44,047 nt of DNA from Oscillospiraceae bacterium (GCA_902802325.1 CADCLV010000013.1:1-44047), one strand, 5' to 3'; positions 28,821 through 38,316 are shown, counted from the stretch's first letter. Notes: a model not told the origin generated them from the letters alone. Numbers and translations are program-made.

Positions 28821-31478
28821 TTATGATTTCGATAAGTGCTCCAGTTGTTCCTTTCTTTTGACCGCTTTTTCGGTTCTTTTTTTCATTTTGATCTGTCTTA
28901 TGAATCTCTTCACGTCAACCAGAAGATATATTACGGCGATCAATAATACTGCGGCCAGAAGTCCCCAAAGGAACGTGTCTCCGTACATTTTGAGGATCCC
29001 CCAGAATGTCAGGCTCTCTTTCTTTGAAAGGACCCAGAGCACCCGGAAGATCGTAACCAGCACACATAGAAGTGCAGAGATGAGTATGATCCCCGGGATC
29101 ACGATATACATCTTCGCATCCGTAATGTCATTACAGGTTCGGGTATAGGCACCTAAGGTCCGGCTCTGGCCGGTCTGATAGGCCTCACTATAGATCGCCG
29201 CCGCTGTATTTAAAAGTTCCAGACGTGATGCTTTCTTCTCATTCCAGGCCGCGCCTTCGTTCCAGATCGAATCTTTTCTCCGGTTCTGCTTCATGTCGCG
29301 GATCTTCGCGAACTGATCTTTCTGAAGTGGCGATGTCCAGCCGGAAAAAGCATTTTCCAGGACCATGACTTTTTCTTTTCTGATTTTCCCGAAGCAGCGG
29401 GAAAAAGACCTGTAAAGATTTCCCAGGACCTGATCCGCATTACATGCCTGATACTCCGAACGGGCATAGCGCAGATACCGGATGGCCTCCGGGATCTGCT
29501 TAGGCTTCAGGATCGCGCAAAGAAGTCCCTTCACATAGTATTTTTCCCGGGAATCAGGAAGGGAATCGATATATGAAAGCATCTCCTGATCCTTTTCAGA
29601 GGAAAGATCCGCATTTACTCCGTAGGACAGTGCTTTTGCCAAAGGAAGAAAGATCAGGGCATCCGGGATCTTCTTATCTGCCAGTTCTTCAAGAAGGTTC
29701 ATTCCTTCGTTCCACTCTTTGCTTCCCCGCGTGGTGCGGCTCCGGCTGTTTTCGATCAGACTCCGATATGCCCGGTCGGTATCCCCTATTTTCCCGTATA
29801 CAAATTCCATCGCCGTCACGACCCGGCAGAAAGCATAGCGGGCCAGAAAACTCTTGTTGTCCAGTTCATCCGCGCAGAAGTGATACAGGCCGCAAGCAGA
29901 TTTAAAGTCCACATTTATTCCGTCACCCCAGAAACTTCTGTCCGCCACTTCCTGGGAAGCAGCCGGGATCCCGCCTGCTGCCGCGATGCACATATAGTGG
30001 ACTGAAAGGCGCTTTCGGACATTCGGGGAAATCCGTTTTTCGGACTCCGTTAACGTAACCGGACTTGCCTGTTCCGACGGATCTTTATACCGGACTGCCA
30101 TGTTATAAGCCGCCAGAGGATTGCCACCGTCTGCGCTTTCTTTATAGAGGGTCAGGATCTCCTCCTGGATCTTCTGGTCTTTCCGGTTTTCCTCGGTATC
30201 CAGAAGTTCTGCCAGCTCAAACTTCGCGTTCTGGTCGCCTTCTTTGGCCGCCAGACGGAAATAGTGGATCGCTCTTTCCCGGTGATCCGAAATCTCGGGT
30301 TTCCGGAGAAAATACCCGCCCAGAAACAGCGCTGAACGGATGAATCCGCTTCCGGCAGCGATCATTTCCAGATTGATCGCCCGCTCGTCATCCGGATCGT
30401 CTTCTAAAAGATCCAGGGCACGAAGATGGAAGGCCCGGCTGTTTCCGATCCGGATCGCTTTTTCCAGAAGGATCGCCGACTTATAGGGGTCCGGATCGCA
30501 GCCGATACCGGAACGGAGGCAGACCGCCAGACAGACTATCGCTGTGTGGTGGCCGGCTTTGGCGCCCATTTCATAATAGCGGAAAGCCTCTTCTTTCGAC
30601 ATTTCCACACCCACGCCGTTTTCATAGTAAAGACCCACTTCCACGCAGGCCGGGGCATAGCCCATGTCTGCCGCTTTCTTAAAATACTCAAATGCGATCT
30701 TATCGTCTCTCGGCGCTTCCGATGTGCCTTCCCGGTAATGGAAAGCAATGCGGTACATGGCCTCCGGAACATTTTCATCGGCTGCCTGCTTGATCAGGGC
30801 AAATCCCTGTTTCTCGTCCTTTTCACAGCCCAGGCCCATTTCCAGCATCATGCCGTAGTTAAAGGTTCCCTGGGGAAAATGGTTCTCATGGGATTCACGG
30901 AAAAGCGCCAGGGCTTTTTCGTAGTTTTTCTCGCAGCCGATGCCGTCGCCGATGGCTTCACCTAAGACATAGCTTCCGAACCGTTTATCTTTTTCATAAG
31001 CCCGGGAAAACAGTTCATATGCCCGCTTCTGGTCTTTTTCGACACCATCGCCCCGGGCATATTTCTGACCCAGCCCCACCATGGCGACCGGGTGCTCTTT
31101 GGCGGCAGCCCGCTCCAGCCACATGGCGGCTTCTTTGGGATCTCTGTCCACGTAAGTGCCGGTATCGAACATCTTTCCCAGCGCCAGCCAGGCATTTACG
31201 TCTCCGCCGGTTGCGGCTTTTCTATACCATTCGTAGGCCTTTTCCAGGTCCTTTTCCACACCGGTACCGTTTTCATAACACCGGCCCAGACTAAAGCAGG
31301 AAAAAGGATGCCCGGCTTCTGCCGATTCCCGGTACATAGAAAGGGACTTCTCATCCACAGTATTCCGTCTGCGTTCCCGGTCATACGCCGTGGCCGCCTG
31401 GGCATTGGGATCGTGGAACATATAGGCATTGACCACATCCTTGATTCTATCGTAAAAACTGCGTTCTTTCTCTTCCAT
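28821..31478 (-). CDS. Large Sel1-repeat protein with C-terminal membrane anchor
   Basis: 885 residues. About a dozen or more tandem Sel1-like repeats fill residues ~45-460 (units such as ALGKMFDTGTYVDRDPKEAAMWLERAAAKEH), each a helix-turn-helix protein-interaction unit. A less regular helical region follows, then two transmembrane helices near the end (~780-805 and ~825-850) and a basic tail. The N-terminal bulk is probably cytoplasmic and acts as a scaffold. Partner proteins cannot be deduced from the neighbours (trmL and gatCAB). Confidence 0.85.
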   Translation of the reverse strand: MEEKERSFYDRIKDVVNAYMFHDPNAQAATAYDRERRRNTVDEKSLSMYRESAEAGHPFSCFSLGRCYENGTGVEKDLEKAYEWYRKAATGGDVNAWLALGKMFDTGTYVDRDPKEAAMWLERAAAKEHPVAMVGLGQKYARGDGVEKDQKRAYELFSRAYEKDKRFGSYVLGEAIGDGIGCEKNYEKALALFRESHENHFPQGTFNYGMMLEMGLGCEKDEKQGFALIKQAADENVPEAMYRIAFHYREGTSEAPRDDKIAFEYFKKAADMGYAPACVEVGLYYENGVGVEMSKEEAFRYYEMGAKAGHHTAIVCLAVCLRSGIGCDPDPYKSAILLEKAIRIGNSRAFHLRALDLLEDDPDDERAINLEMIAAGSGFIRSALFLGGYFLRKPEISDHRERAIHYFRLAAKEGDQNAKFELAELLDTEENRKDQKIQEEILTLYKESADGGNPLAAYNMAVRYKDPSEQASPVTLTESEKRISPNVRKRLSVHYMCIAAAGGIPAASQEVADRSFWGDGINVDFKSACGLYHFCADELDNKSFLARYAFCRVVTAMEFVYGKIGDTDRAYRSLIENSRSRTTRGSKEWNEGMNLLEELADKKIPDALIFLPLAKALSYGVNADLSSEKDQEMLSYIDSLPDSREKYYVKGLLCAILKPKQIPEAIRYLRYARSEYQACNADQVLGNLYRSFSRCFGKIRKEKVMVLENAFSGWTSPLQKDQFAKIRDMKQNRRKDSIWNEGAAWNEKKASRLELLNTAAAIYSEAYQTGQSRTLGAYTRTCNDITDAKMYIVIPGIILISALLCVLVTIFRVLWVLSKKESLTFWGILKMYGDTFLWGLLAAVLLIAVIYLLVDVKRFIRQIKMKKRTEKAVKRKEQLEHLSKS

Positions 31479-31514
31479 AGTCTTCTTAAAAATCTGTCGG
31501 TGATATTGCCCTTA

Positions 31515-32942
31515 TTATACCAGAAGAGCGCGCAAAATTTCCGTCAAAAGACCCGGGTCCGCCTTGCCTTTTGTGGCCCGCATGGCCTGCCCCAGAAGAA
31601 ACTGGAAATTCTTCGTTTTTCCTTCCCGGTATTCTCCTAACGCCTTCGGGTTATCCAAAAGAACCTTTTTCAGTATAGTTTCCAGCTCCGCCCGGTCAGA
31701 GATCAGCCACAATCCATGTTTTTCCGCATATTCCTCAGGGATCGCATTTTCTATAAGTGCAGCTTTCAGTATTTCTTTTCCGGATGCACGGGAAATGCGC
31801 CCGTCCTTGATAAGGCAGATGATCTCTCCTAAAGAGGTATCCCGGATCGAAAGATCCTCGGGAAGGATCCCGTTTTCGTTAAGAAGTTTCATGAGTTCGC
31901 CCATGATCCAGTTACTCGACTCTTTTGCGTCCCGAGAGACCCCGACCGTCCGCTCGAAAAGATCCGACAGTGCTTTTTCCGAAGTCAGAATGCCGGCATC
32001 GTAAGACGGGATCTTCCAGACTTCCACATAGCGCTGAAACTTCGCAGAGGGAAGCTCGGGAAGTTCTTTCCGGAAAGCTTCGACCACGTCATCCGGTAAA
32101 TGGATGACCGGAAGATCAGGTTCCGGAAAATACTTATATTCCGCTGCTTCTTCCTTCTTTCGCATGGAAAAAGAAGCTTCTTTTTCTTCATCCCACCGGC
32201 GGGTCTCCTGGTCGATGGCTCCGCCTTCCGACAGTACCTTCCACTGCCTAAGAGCCTCGTATTCTATGGCTTTCCCGACTGCCCGGAAAGACGACAGATT
32301 CTTCATTTCGGTCCTTGTTCCCAGCTTTTTCTCTCCAACGGGCCGCACCGACAGATTTACATCCGCACGAAGAGAACCTTCCTGCATCTTGCAATCCGAA
32401 ACACCGATAGCCTTCAGCATAGTGCGCAAAGTAGTCAGAAAAGATATCACTTCATCGGCAGTACGAAAATCCGGCTCGGTTACGATCTCCAAAAGCGGGA
32501 CGCCGCAGCGGGAAAAATCGATCCGGGTCAGATTTCTTTCTCCGTCATGAATCAGTTTTCCCGCATCATCTTCCATATGCAGTTCATGGATCCGGATGAC
32601 TTTCTCCGAAGACGGATCGATGTGCATATAGCCGTTTCTGCCTACCGGTGCATATAACTGGGAGATCTGGTACCCCTTCGGAAGGTCGGGATAAAAATAG
32701 TTCTTTCGATCAAAACGGGTCTTCTTCGTGATCTCGCAATTTAGGGCCAGTGCAGTTCTTACCGCATACTCGACCACCTTTTTATTCAGCCTGGGAAGGG
32801 CGCCGGGAAGGCCTGCGCAGACTTCACAGATATGCGCATTGGGAGACCCTCCGAAAGCGGTCGGGCAGGAGCAGAATATCTTTGAGCGGGTCTTCAGTTC
32901 CACGTGGACTTCCAGTCCCACGACGGTTTCAAATTCACGCAT
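31515..32942 (-). CDS. gatB: Asp-tRNA(Asn)/Glu-tRNA(Gln) amidotransferase subunit B
   Basis: 475 residues. tRNA-binding and kinase subunit of GatCAB, which amidates misacylated Glu-tRNA(Gln) and Asp-tRNA(Asn). Characteristic start ETVVGLEVHVELKT, zinc-site cysteines in FCSCPTAFG and CEVCAGLPGALP, FDRKNYFYPDLPKGYQISQ, and a C-terminal YqeY-like tail ending GLLTEILRALL. ATG overlaps gatA by 8 bp. Third gene of gatCAB. Confidence 0.97.
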   Translation of the reverse strand: MREFETVVGLEVHVELKTRSKIFCSCPTAFGGSPNAHICEVCAGLPGALPRLNKKVVEYAVRTALALNCEITKKTRFDRKNYFYPDLPKGYQISQLYAPVGRNGYMHIDPSSEKVIRIHELHMEDDAGKLIHDGERNLTRIDFSRCGVPLLEIVTEPDFRTADEVISFLTTLRTMLKAIGVSDCKMQEGSLRADVNLSVRPVGEKKLGTRTEMKNLSSFRAVGKAIEYEALRQWKVLSEGGAIDQETRRWDEEKEASFSMRKKEEAAEYKYFPEPDLPVIHLPDDVVEAFRKELPELPSAKFQRYVEVWKIPSYDAGILTSEKALSDLFERTVGVSRDAKESSNWIMGELMKLLNENGILPEDLSIRDTSLGEIICLIKDGRISRASGKEILKAALIENAIPEEYAEKHGLWLISDRAELETILKKVLLDNPKALGEYREGKTKNFQFLLGQAMRATKGKADPGLLTEILRALLV

Positions 32943-34443
32943 TCCCCGTCCCTCCCTTCAATTCTTTCTGCTTTCTTCCTTCCTGATGCATCTCCAGGAA
33001 ACGCGCTGCGGTCAGGATGGATTGCTCTCCAAATCGCGGGCCCATGAACTGCATGCCCACAGGAAGAGAGGCGTTTCCGAAAGGCACGGAAACTGCCGGG
33101 ATCCCGGCTAAACTTGCCGGCACCGTAAAAAGGTCGGAAATATAGTTTTGAAGCGTATCTTTTCCGCTTTCTCCCAGAAGGGGCGCCACCTGCGGAGCCG
33201 TGGGAGAAAGAAGGACATCGAATCTTGAAAATGCCGCATCAAAGGAACGGCATAGTTTCTTTCGAGCGCTTTCCGCTCTGCGGTAACAGTCATCGAAATG
33301 CTCGGTGGAGAGCACATAGTTGCCCATAAGGATCCGCCGTTTGACCTCAAGTCCGAAGCCGGAACTTCTGGTTCCGATGTAAAGAGAAGCCAGATCTCCG
33401 GCATCCGGGTCTCTGTACCCATAGCGGATCCCGTCAAAGCGGGAAAGGTTGGAAGATGCTTCAGCAGAAGACAGAATGTAGTACATTTCCACTGCATAGG
33501 AAAGGATCGGCATGTCAAAAAACTCGACCCGCGCTCCTTCTTCTTCCAGGATCCGGACCGCCTCAGTTAGTGTATTTTTCACTTCCGGGGAAACAGCCAG
33601 AGAATACCCGCCTTCGAAATCCGTCTCTGCTGAAAGCTCTCTGGGGATACCGATCCGCATCCCTTTGACAGGTGCATTTTCCAAAGAGGAAATATCGATT
33701 TTCGGGCACGAAACCGAGGTCTGATCTTTCACATCAGCTCCGGTAACAATGTTACAAATCCCCGCCGCATCGCGAATTTTCCGTGTCAGGGGTCCGGCGG
33801 TATCCATGGAAGAGGAAAAGGCCACAAGCCCGTGCCGGGATACGGTTCCATAGGTAGGACGAAGGCCTACCAGACCGCAATAGGCGGCCGGCTGGCGGAT
33901 CGATCCGCCGGTATCGGTGCCCAGTGCGGCAAAAGCCATGTCTCCGGAAACCGCTGCTGCCGATCCGCCGGAAGACCCTCCGGGAACACGGGCAGGATCC
34001 AGTGGATTTTTAGTCGGACCGAAGAAAGAATGCTCGGTGGAGATCCCCATGCCGAATTCATCCATATTCGTTTTGCCGATGATAATGGCGCCTGCCTCCT
34101 GAAGTTTCTGCACACAGGTCGCTGTAAAAGGAGGAATGTAGTTTTCCAGCATACGGGAACCGCAGGTGGTCCTTCTTCCCTTCAGAAGAAGATTATCTTT
34201 AACGGCCACCGGCACGCCGAAAAGCGGCGGAAGGCCACCGCCTTTTAAAACCTGTTCATCACAGTGGCGCGCCTCCTTCATCGCAGCTTCTTTATCCAGG
34301 GAAATATAGGCGCAAATATTAGATTCACGTTCATCTATGTTTTGAAAAACAGCCTCTACTGCTTCCTTGGCACGGATCTGTTTTTCCCGGATCTTCCGGG
34401 CAAGTTCAAAAGCAGAAAAAGAAAAGATCTCATCTCGTATCAT
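32935..34443 (-). CDS. gatA: Amidotransferase subunit A (amidase)
   Basis: 502 residues. Amidase-signature hydrolase releasing ammonia from glutamine. Ser-cisSer-Lys triad visible: Lys82 in GVPVAVKDN, then the serines of PGGSSGGSAAA (~157) and GTDTGGSIRQPA (~181). Start chosen at ATG 34441-34443 with GTGAGG 8 bases upstream; the GTG three codons earlier abuts the Shine-Dalgarno. Sits 10 bp after gatC and overlaps gatB. Confidence 0.97.
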   Translation of the reverse strand: MIRDEIFSFSAFELARKIREKQIRAKEAVEAVFQNIDERESNICAYISLDKEAAMKEARHCDEQVLKGGGLPPLFGVPVAVKDNLLLKGRRTTCGSRMLENYIPPFTATCVQKLQEAGAIIIGKTNMDEFGMGISTEHSFFGPTKNPLDPARVPGGSSGGSAAAVSGDMAFAALGTDTGGSIRQPAAYCGLVGLRPTYGTVSRHGLVAFSSSMDTAGPLTRKIRDAAGICNIVTGADVKDQTSVSCPKIDISSLENAPVKGMRIGIPRELSAETDFEGGYSLAVSPEVKNTLTEAVRILEEEGARVEFFDMPILSYAVEMYYILSSAEASSNLSRFDGIRYGYRDPDAGDLASLYIGTRSSGFGLEVKRRILMGNYVLSTEHFDDCYRRAESARKKLCRSFDAAFSRFDVLLSPTAPQVAPLLGESGKDTLQNYISDLFTVPASLAGIPAVSVPFGNASLPVGMQFMGPRFGEQSILTAARFLEMHQEGRKQKELKGGTGNA

Positions 34444-34453
34444 CGGGTGCACC

Positions 34454-34744
34454 TCACTCTACTGTCCTGGGTACAGTAAATGTACTTTCAAGACGGGCCG
34501 GGGCGCTCTGAAGAATCTCTTCTGAAAGAATGCATTCTTTCTCCTCATCTTCCCGAAGCAGTGCATTTCCCGTAGTTTCCGAAAAAGTATTTTCCGGCTC
34601 TTCTTCTCCGAATTTCGAGATCCGTTCCATATACGGAACGATCCGGGAAAGGTCAGAAAAAAGAAGCTCCCTCTCTTCTTTCGAAAGAGACAGCCCGGAA
34701 AGACGCAAAATCCGATCCAGTTCTTTTTCTTCAAAATGTTCCAT
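34454..34744 (-). CDS. gatC: Amidotransferase subunit C
   Basis: 96 residues, the small subunit that clamps GatA and GatB. LDRILRLSGLSLSKEERELLFSDLSRIVPYMERI matches the GatC helical pattern. First gene of gatCAB. No clear Shine-Dalgarno precedes its ATG, and a TAAAAT box lies within 20 bp upstream, so translation initiation may be weak or leader-poor. Confidence 0.9.
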   Translation of the reverse strand: MEHFEEKELDRILRLSGLSLSKEERELLFSDLSRIVPYMERISKFGEEEPENTFSETTGNALLREDEEKECILSEEILQSAPARLESTFTVPRTVE

Positions 34745-34871
34745 GTGGATATTTTAGCATTTTCCGCCCGGTTCTTCTATCGCTTCCCGGGATACCCCGT
34801 GCCAATATCAACTCGTCAGAAAACCGCCAGAAAACATCTTCCTTTTCTGCTGTGACAAGGGGCTTTCCGCC

Positions 34872-34901
34872 TTGTAAGTCAAGGGGCACGGGTGATACAA
34901 T
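34872..34901 (+). promoter_or_regulatory. buk-pta promoter
   Basis: TTGTAA (34872-34877), 18 bp, TGA-extended TACAAT (34896-34901). A CAAGG/CCTTG inverted repeat overlaps the -35 region. Confidence 0.65.
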
Positions 34902-34939
34902 ACCACTTGTGTAAATCGAATAGTAATGAGGACAAATCT

Positions 34940-36064
34940 ATGAGCAACGAAGAGAAAAAGTATAAATTACTGATCATCAACCCGGGTTCCACCTCCACCA
35001 AGGTCAGCCTGTTTGAAAATGAGACCTGTCTTTTCGAGGAAAGCCTGTTCCACGATGCGGACGAACTTCTGAAGTTCCCCCATGTAAACGACCAGATGCC
35101 TTTCCGCTATCAGGTCATTCTGGATATGTTAAAGCGTGAAGGCTATGACGCAAGTCAGATCGATGTATTCGTCGGCCGCGGCGGTTCGGCCCACACTCAG
35201 CCCGGCGGTATCACCAAAATCGACCAGAAGCTTTTTGACGATACAGTCGCTGCAGTCGGCGGCAGCGAGCATCCGGCAAAACTGGGCGTTATGCTGGCCT
35301 GGAAATTTGCCCAGGAATTTAATAAGCCAGCCTTTACTTTAAACCCGACTAATGTGGACGAGTATTGCGATTATGCCCGTCTGACCGGTATCCGCGGGAT
35401 CTACCGTGTCTCCCACTCCCACGTTCTCAATCAGAAGGCCGTGGCGGAGTACCATGCGGAAAAAGTCATGAATAAGAAGTACGAAGACTGCAACTTCGTT
35501 GTCGCTCATATCGATGGCGGAATCACAGTCAGTGCCCACGACCACGGCAAGATGGTAGACGGAAACATGGGTGCCGACGGCGAAGGTGCTTTTACCCCGA
35601 CCCGTATCGGCAGCGTTCCTGTACTGGCGCTCCTGGACTACATTGAGGAGCATTCCGTGGCAGATGTCCGTCTCCGCTGCTCCCGCGCCGGCGGATTTGT
35701 CGATCTTTTCGGCACCGCCAATGCCGACACGATCCACGAGATGGTGGATAAGGGCGATAAGAAAGCATCTCTGGTCTGGAACACCATGCTGTATCAGATC
35801 TGCAAGATGATCGGCGAAATGAGCTGCGTACTCTGCGGTAAGGTCGACGGTATTCTTCTGACCGGCGGTCTCCTCCGTTTCCCTGATGTAAAAGAAACCA
35901 TTGAGAAGCGCTGCGGATGGATCGCACCGATCAGCATCTATCCGGGTGAAATGGAGCAGGAGGCCCTGGCGCTTCCGGCCCTCAAAGTCATGCAGGGAAG
36001 GATCACGGCCCAGACATACTCCGGCAAGGATGTATGGCAGGGTTTTGACGGAGTGGAATTTTGA
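34940..36064 (+). CDS. buk: Butyrate kinase
   Basis: 374 residues. ASKHA acetate/butyrate kinase family: KLLIINPGSTSTKVSLFE phosphate-1 motif, GRGGSAHTQPGG, HIDGGITVSAHDHG and ILLTGGLLRFPDVKE. It lacks the acetate-kinase VVHGG signature and fits the Buk subfamily. Converts butyryl-phosphate and ADP to butyrate and ATP. The ATG is preceded by GAGG 8 bases upstream; a longer upstream start is rejected. Cotranscribed with the following acyltransferase. Confidence 0.9.
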   Translation: MSNEEKKYKLLIINPGSTSTKVSLFENETCLFEESLFHDADELLKFPHVNDQMPFRYQVILDMLKREGYDASQIDVFVGRGGSAHTQPGGITKIDQKLFDDTVAAVGGSEHPAKLGVMLAWKFAQEFNKPAFTLNPTNVDEYCDYARLTGIRGIYRVSHSHVLNQKAVAEYHAEKVMNKKYEDCNFVVAHIDGGITVSAHDHGKMVDGNMGADGEGAFTPTRIGSVPVLALLDYIEEHSVADVRLRCSRAGGFVDLFGTANADTIHEMVDKGDKKASLVWNTMLYQICKMIGEMSCVLCGKVDGILLTGGLLRFPDVKETIEKRCGWIAPISIYPGEMEQEALALPALKVMQGRITAQTYSGKDVWQGFDGVEF

Positions 36065-36124
36065 TTTTCTGAATAGAATCTGAACAAGATACGAAGAACA
36101 AGTTACGAAAGTGAGGAAACCTTT

Positions 36125-37117
36125 ATGAGTCTGATTGAAAAGATCCGTGCCAAGGCAAAAGCAAATGTTAAGAACATCGTGCTTCCGGAAGGCGATGAGC
36201 CGCGTACCGTAAAGGCCGCAGAGATCATTAAGAAAGAAGGACTGGCTACCCCGATCCTGATCGGTGACCCGGAGTCGGTCAGAAAAGTGGCTTCGGAGCA
36301 GGGTGCAGATATCTCCGGAATCGAGATCATCGATCCCGTAGGCAGCGCGAAATTCGATGAATATGCCCGTGCGCTTTTCGAGCTGAGAAAAGCCAAGGGT
36401 GTCACAGAGGAAGATGCGAAAAAACTGGTATCGGATCCGATGTATTTTGCCGTTATGATGGTAAAACTCGGCGATGCCGACGGACTGGTTTCCGGCGCGC
36501 TTCATACCACCGGCGATATGCTTCGTCCGGCACTGCAGATCATTAAGGCAAAGCCGGGTATGTCCATCGTATCCAGCAGTTTCCTGATGGAATGCCCGAA
36601 CAAGTCCTTAGGTGAGGATGGACTTCTGGTCTATGCCGACTGTGTCGTAAATCCCTGCCCGACTGCTCCGGAAGTAGCGCAGATCGCCGTATCCGCAGCG
36701 GAAACCGCGAAAGTTCTCTGCGGTATCGAAGAACCGCGTGTTGCTCTTCTTTCCTTCTCTACGAAGGGCAGTGCCAAGCATGAATTGGTCACCAAGATGC
36801 AGGAAGCGACAAAGCTTGCTCATGAACTGGCTCCGGATCTTCTTCTGGATGGCGAGATGCAGTTTGATGCCGCTCTGGTACCGGAGATCGGCGCTTCCAA
36901 GGCACCGGGAAGTCCTGTTGCCGGACGCGCAAATGTCCTGATCTTCCCGGATCTGCAGGCAGGAAATATCGGCTATAAGATCACCCAGAGAATCGGTGGC
37001 GCCGAGTGCTTCGCTGTTCTTCAGGGACTGGCAAAACCCTGTAATGACCTCTCCCGCGGCTGCTCCGTGGAAGATATCGTCAACACAGTCGCCATGACTG
37101 CCGTTCAGGCGCAGTGA
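36125..37117 (+). CDS. pta: Phosphate acetyl/butyryltransferase
   Basis: 330 residues, full-length PTA_PTB family. Motifs: KNIVLPEGDEPRTVKAAEII, DGLVSGALHTTGDMLRPALQIIKAKPG, SKAPGSPVAGRANVLIFPDLQAGNIGYKITQRIGG. The sequence looks more like class-I phosphate acetyltransferase than Ptb, although its partner is a butyrate kinase, so substrate range (acetyl-CoA versus butyryl-CoA) is open. Shine-Dalgarno GTGAGGAA; 60 bp after buk. Confidence 0.9.
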   Translation: MSLIEKIRAKAKANVKNIVLPEGDEPRTVKAAEIIKKEGLATPILIGDPESVRKVASEQGADISGIEIIDPVGSAKFDEYARALFELRKAKGVTEEDAKKLVSDPMYFAVMMVKLGDADGLVSGALHTTGDMLRPALQIIKAKPGMSIVSSSFLMECPNKSLGEDGLLVYADCVVNPCPTAPEVAQIAVSAAETAKVLCGIEEPRVALLSFSTKGSAKHELVTKMQEATKLAHELAPDLLLDGEMQFDAALVPEIGASKAPGSPVAGRANVLIFPDLQAGNIGYKITQRIGGAECFAVLQGLAKPCNDLSRGCSVEDIVNTVAMTAVQAQ

Positions 37118-37132
37118 TTGTTTCAGACTGAT

Positions 37133-37184
37133 CTGATACTGAAACTGAAGCTGAAACTGATACTGAAACTGATACAAAAACTGA
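37133..37184 (+). repeat. CTGAWA hexanucleotide repeat tract
   Basis: About eight imperfect tandem copies of CTGATA/CTGAAA/CTGAAG directly after the pta stop. A slippage-prone tract in the 3' untranslated region. Confidence 0.7.
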
Positions 37185-37198
37185 TTGCGATATTCAAA

Positions 37199-37223
37199 GG
37201 GCCGTCTCAATTTGAGGCGGCCC
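37199..37223 (+). terminator. buk-pta terminator
   Basis: GGGCCGTCTCAA pairs with TTTGAGGCGGCCC (one G-T) in a tight, GC-rich stem, followed by AATTATTGTT. Weak U-tract but the strongest stem in the region. Confidence 0.65.
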
Positions 37224-37243
37224 AATTATTGTTCACTTGCTCA

Positions 37244-37331
37244 ATTTGTCTGCCACTGCGTCTATATTCAGTCAAAAGCAGACGTGCTCAGTGACATTAT
37301 CTTGATTTGTCTGCCACTACGTCTATATTCA
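37244..37331. repeat. Two 27-bp direct repeats with hairpin potential
   Basis: Positions 37244-37270 and 37305-37331 match at 26 of 27 bases (units begin ATTTGTCTGCCACT). Each is followed at a similar distance by CAGACG, which can pair with the CGTCT/GTCTG within the unit. The stretch 37224-37560 has no gene. Confidence 0.75.
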
Positions 37332-37571
37332 TCCCAAAAACAGACGCGCAGCAGACATACTTCCTTCCACCACACAAAAAGCGGCTATTTCTTCCGAGCC
37401 TCTTTGGGAGTGGAGATTCTGCACAAATCCTATCGAAAACTTTCGGGATTTTGCGAATGTCTCTTTCTTTTCTTGAAATCACCTTAGGGAAGAAAGTATA
37501 ATATTTTCATATCCTGGGTCTGTATCTTCTTTCAAAGATCCGGATCTGACTGTGGGTAAGGAGGAAAGTAT

Positions 37572-37988
37572 ATGGCTTGTTTTATTATTCCGGCTACAGA
37601 AGCCATTGTGACAACTATCGCCGCAAAAGTTCTGGCGAAAAAAGAGAAAGATTCCGCGATCCATTATGATGGTTCGTCTGAAGTAGTAGAGAAATCCCGT
37701 TTCTCCAAAAAGCTTGGCTGGCTCAACAACATGCTGTGGGGAGGCTCTGCCCTCCTGGCTCTGGAGCATGTATGGCACGGTGAAGTAGTACCGTGGTTCC
37801 CATTCCTGACAAATGCTGCCGATGCAGCTGACCGTGCGGAAATGTTCCACGAGATGGCTACTGTTGGTGTATCCATGGCAGCTCTGGTAACCGTTACATG
37901 GGCGATCATGGTCCTCGTTTCTTCCCGTTTGGAAAAGCGTGCTGCCAAGATGGAAGAAGCTGCCGTTCCGGTATCTGATAAGAAATGA
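37572..37988 (+). CDS. Hypothetical membrane protein (first of a pair)
   Basis: 138 residues. A hydrophobic N-terminal stretch (FIIPATEAIVTTIAAKVLA), a second helix (LNNMLWGGSALLALEHVWHGEVVPWF) and a third (VSMAALVTVTWAIMVLVSSRLEKR). Shine-Dalgarno AAGGAGG. Conserved-looking but not recognised. Immediately followed by a second small membrane protein with 10 bp between, so the two probably form a complex. Confidence 0.75.
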   Translation: MACFIIPATEAIVTTIAAKVLAKKEKDSAIHYDGSSEVVEKSRFSKKLGWLNNMLWGGSALLALEHVWHGEVVPWFPFLTNAADAADRAEMFHEMATVGVSMAALVTVTWAIMVLVSSRLEKRAAKMEEAAVPVSDKK

Positions 37989-37998
37989 GGAGGCTCAT

Positions 37999-38316
37999 AT
38001 GACTTTATTGATTTCTGTATTTGCCGCGATCATCGCGACGATCGTATGGTATAAGAATGCGCCGAAGGACGACTGGAAAGTCGGTACTCTTGCTCTGATG
38101 TACTGGGGCGCTTCCCTGATGTGGATGTGCGATGCCATCTTCGAATATGCAGAGCTGAAAGAGGAATTCTTTCAGCCGGCCGTAGCCGACATGATTAATG
38201 ACTCTTTCCTGGGTCTCACTGTTGTGGCTCTTGGTCTGATCATCTGGCTTGTGGTCCTTCTGGTAAAGGATCCGAAGGGTGTCCTTCGCGCCAAGTTTCT
38301 TGCCAAGAAGAACTGA
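37999..38316 (+). CDS. Hypothetical membrane protein (second of a pair)
   Basis: 105 residues from ATG 37999 (GAGGAGG upstream). Three hydrophobic helices (TLLISVFAAIIATIVWY, VGTLALMYWGASLMWMCDAIFEYAE, FLGLTVVALGLIIWLVVLLV) and a basic C-terminus. Ends at a strong terminator. No family recognised; the acidic residues within helix two (CDAIFEYAE) are unusual for a simple anchor. Confidence 0.75.
   Translation: MTLLISVFAAIIATIVWYKNAPKDDWKVGTLALMYWGASLMWMCDAIFEYAELKEEFFQPAVADMINDSFLGLTVVALGLIIWLVVLLVKDPKGVLRAKFLAKKN

Noticed and set aside
37133..37331. CRISPR array
   Set aside because: Only two copies of the 27-mer, with no further repeats, no spacer series and no cas genes; the adjacent hexamer tract is a simple repeat.
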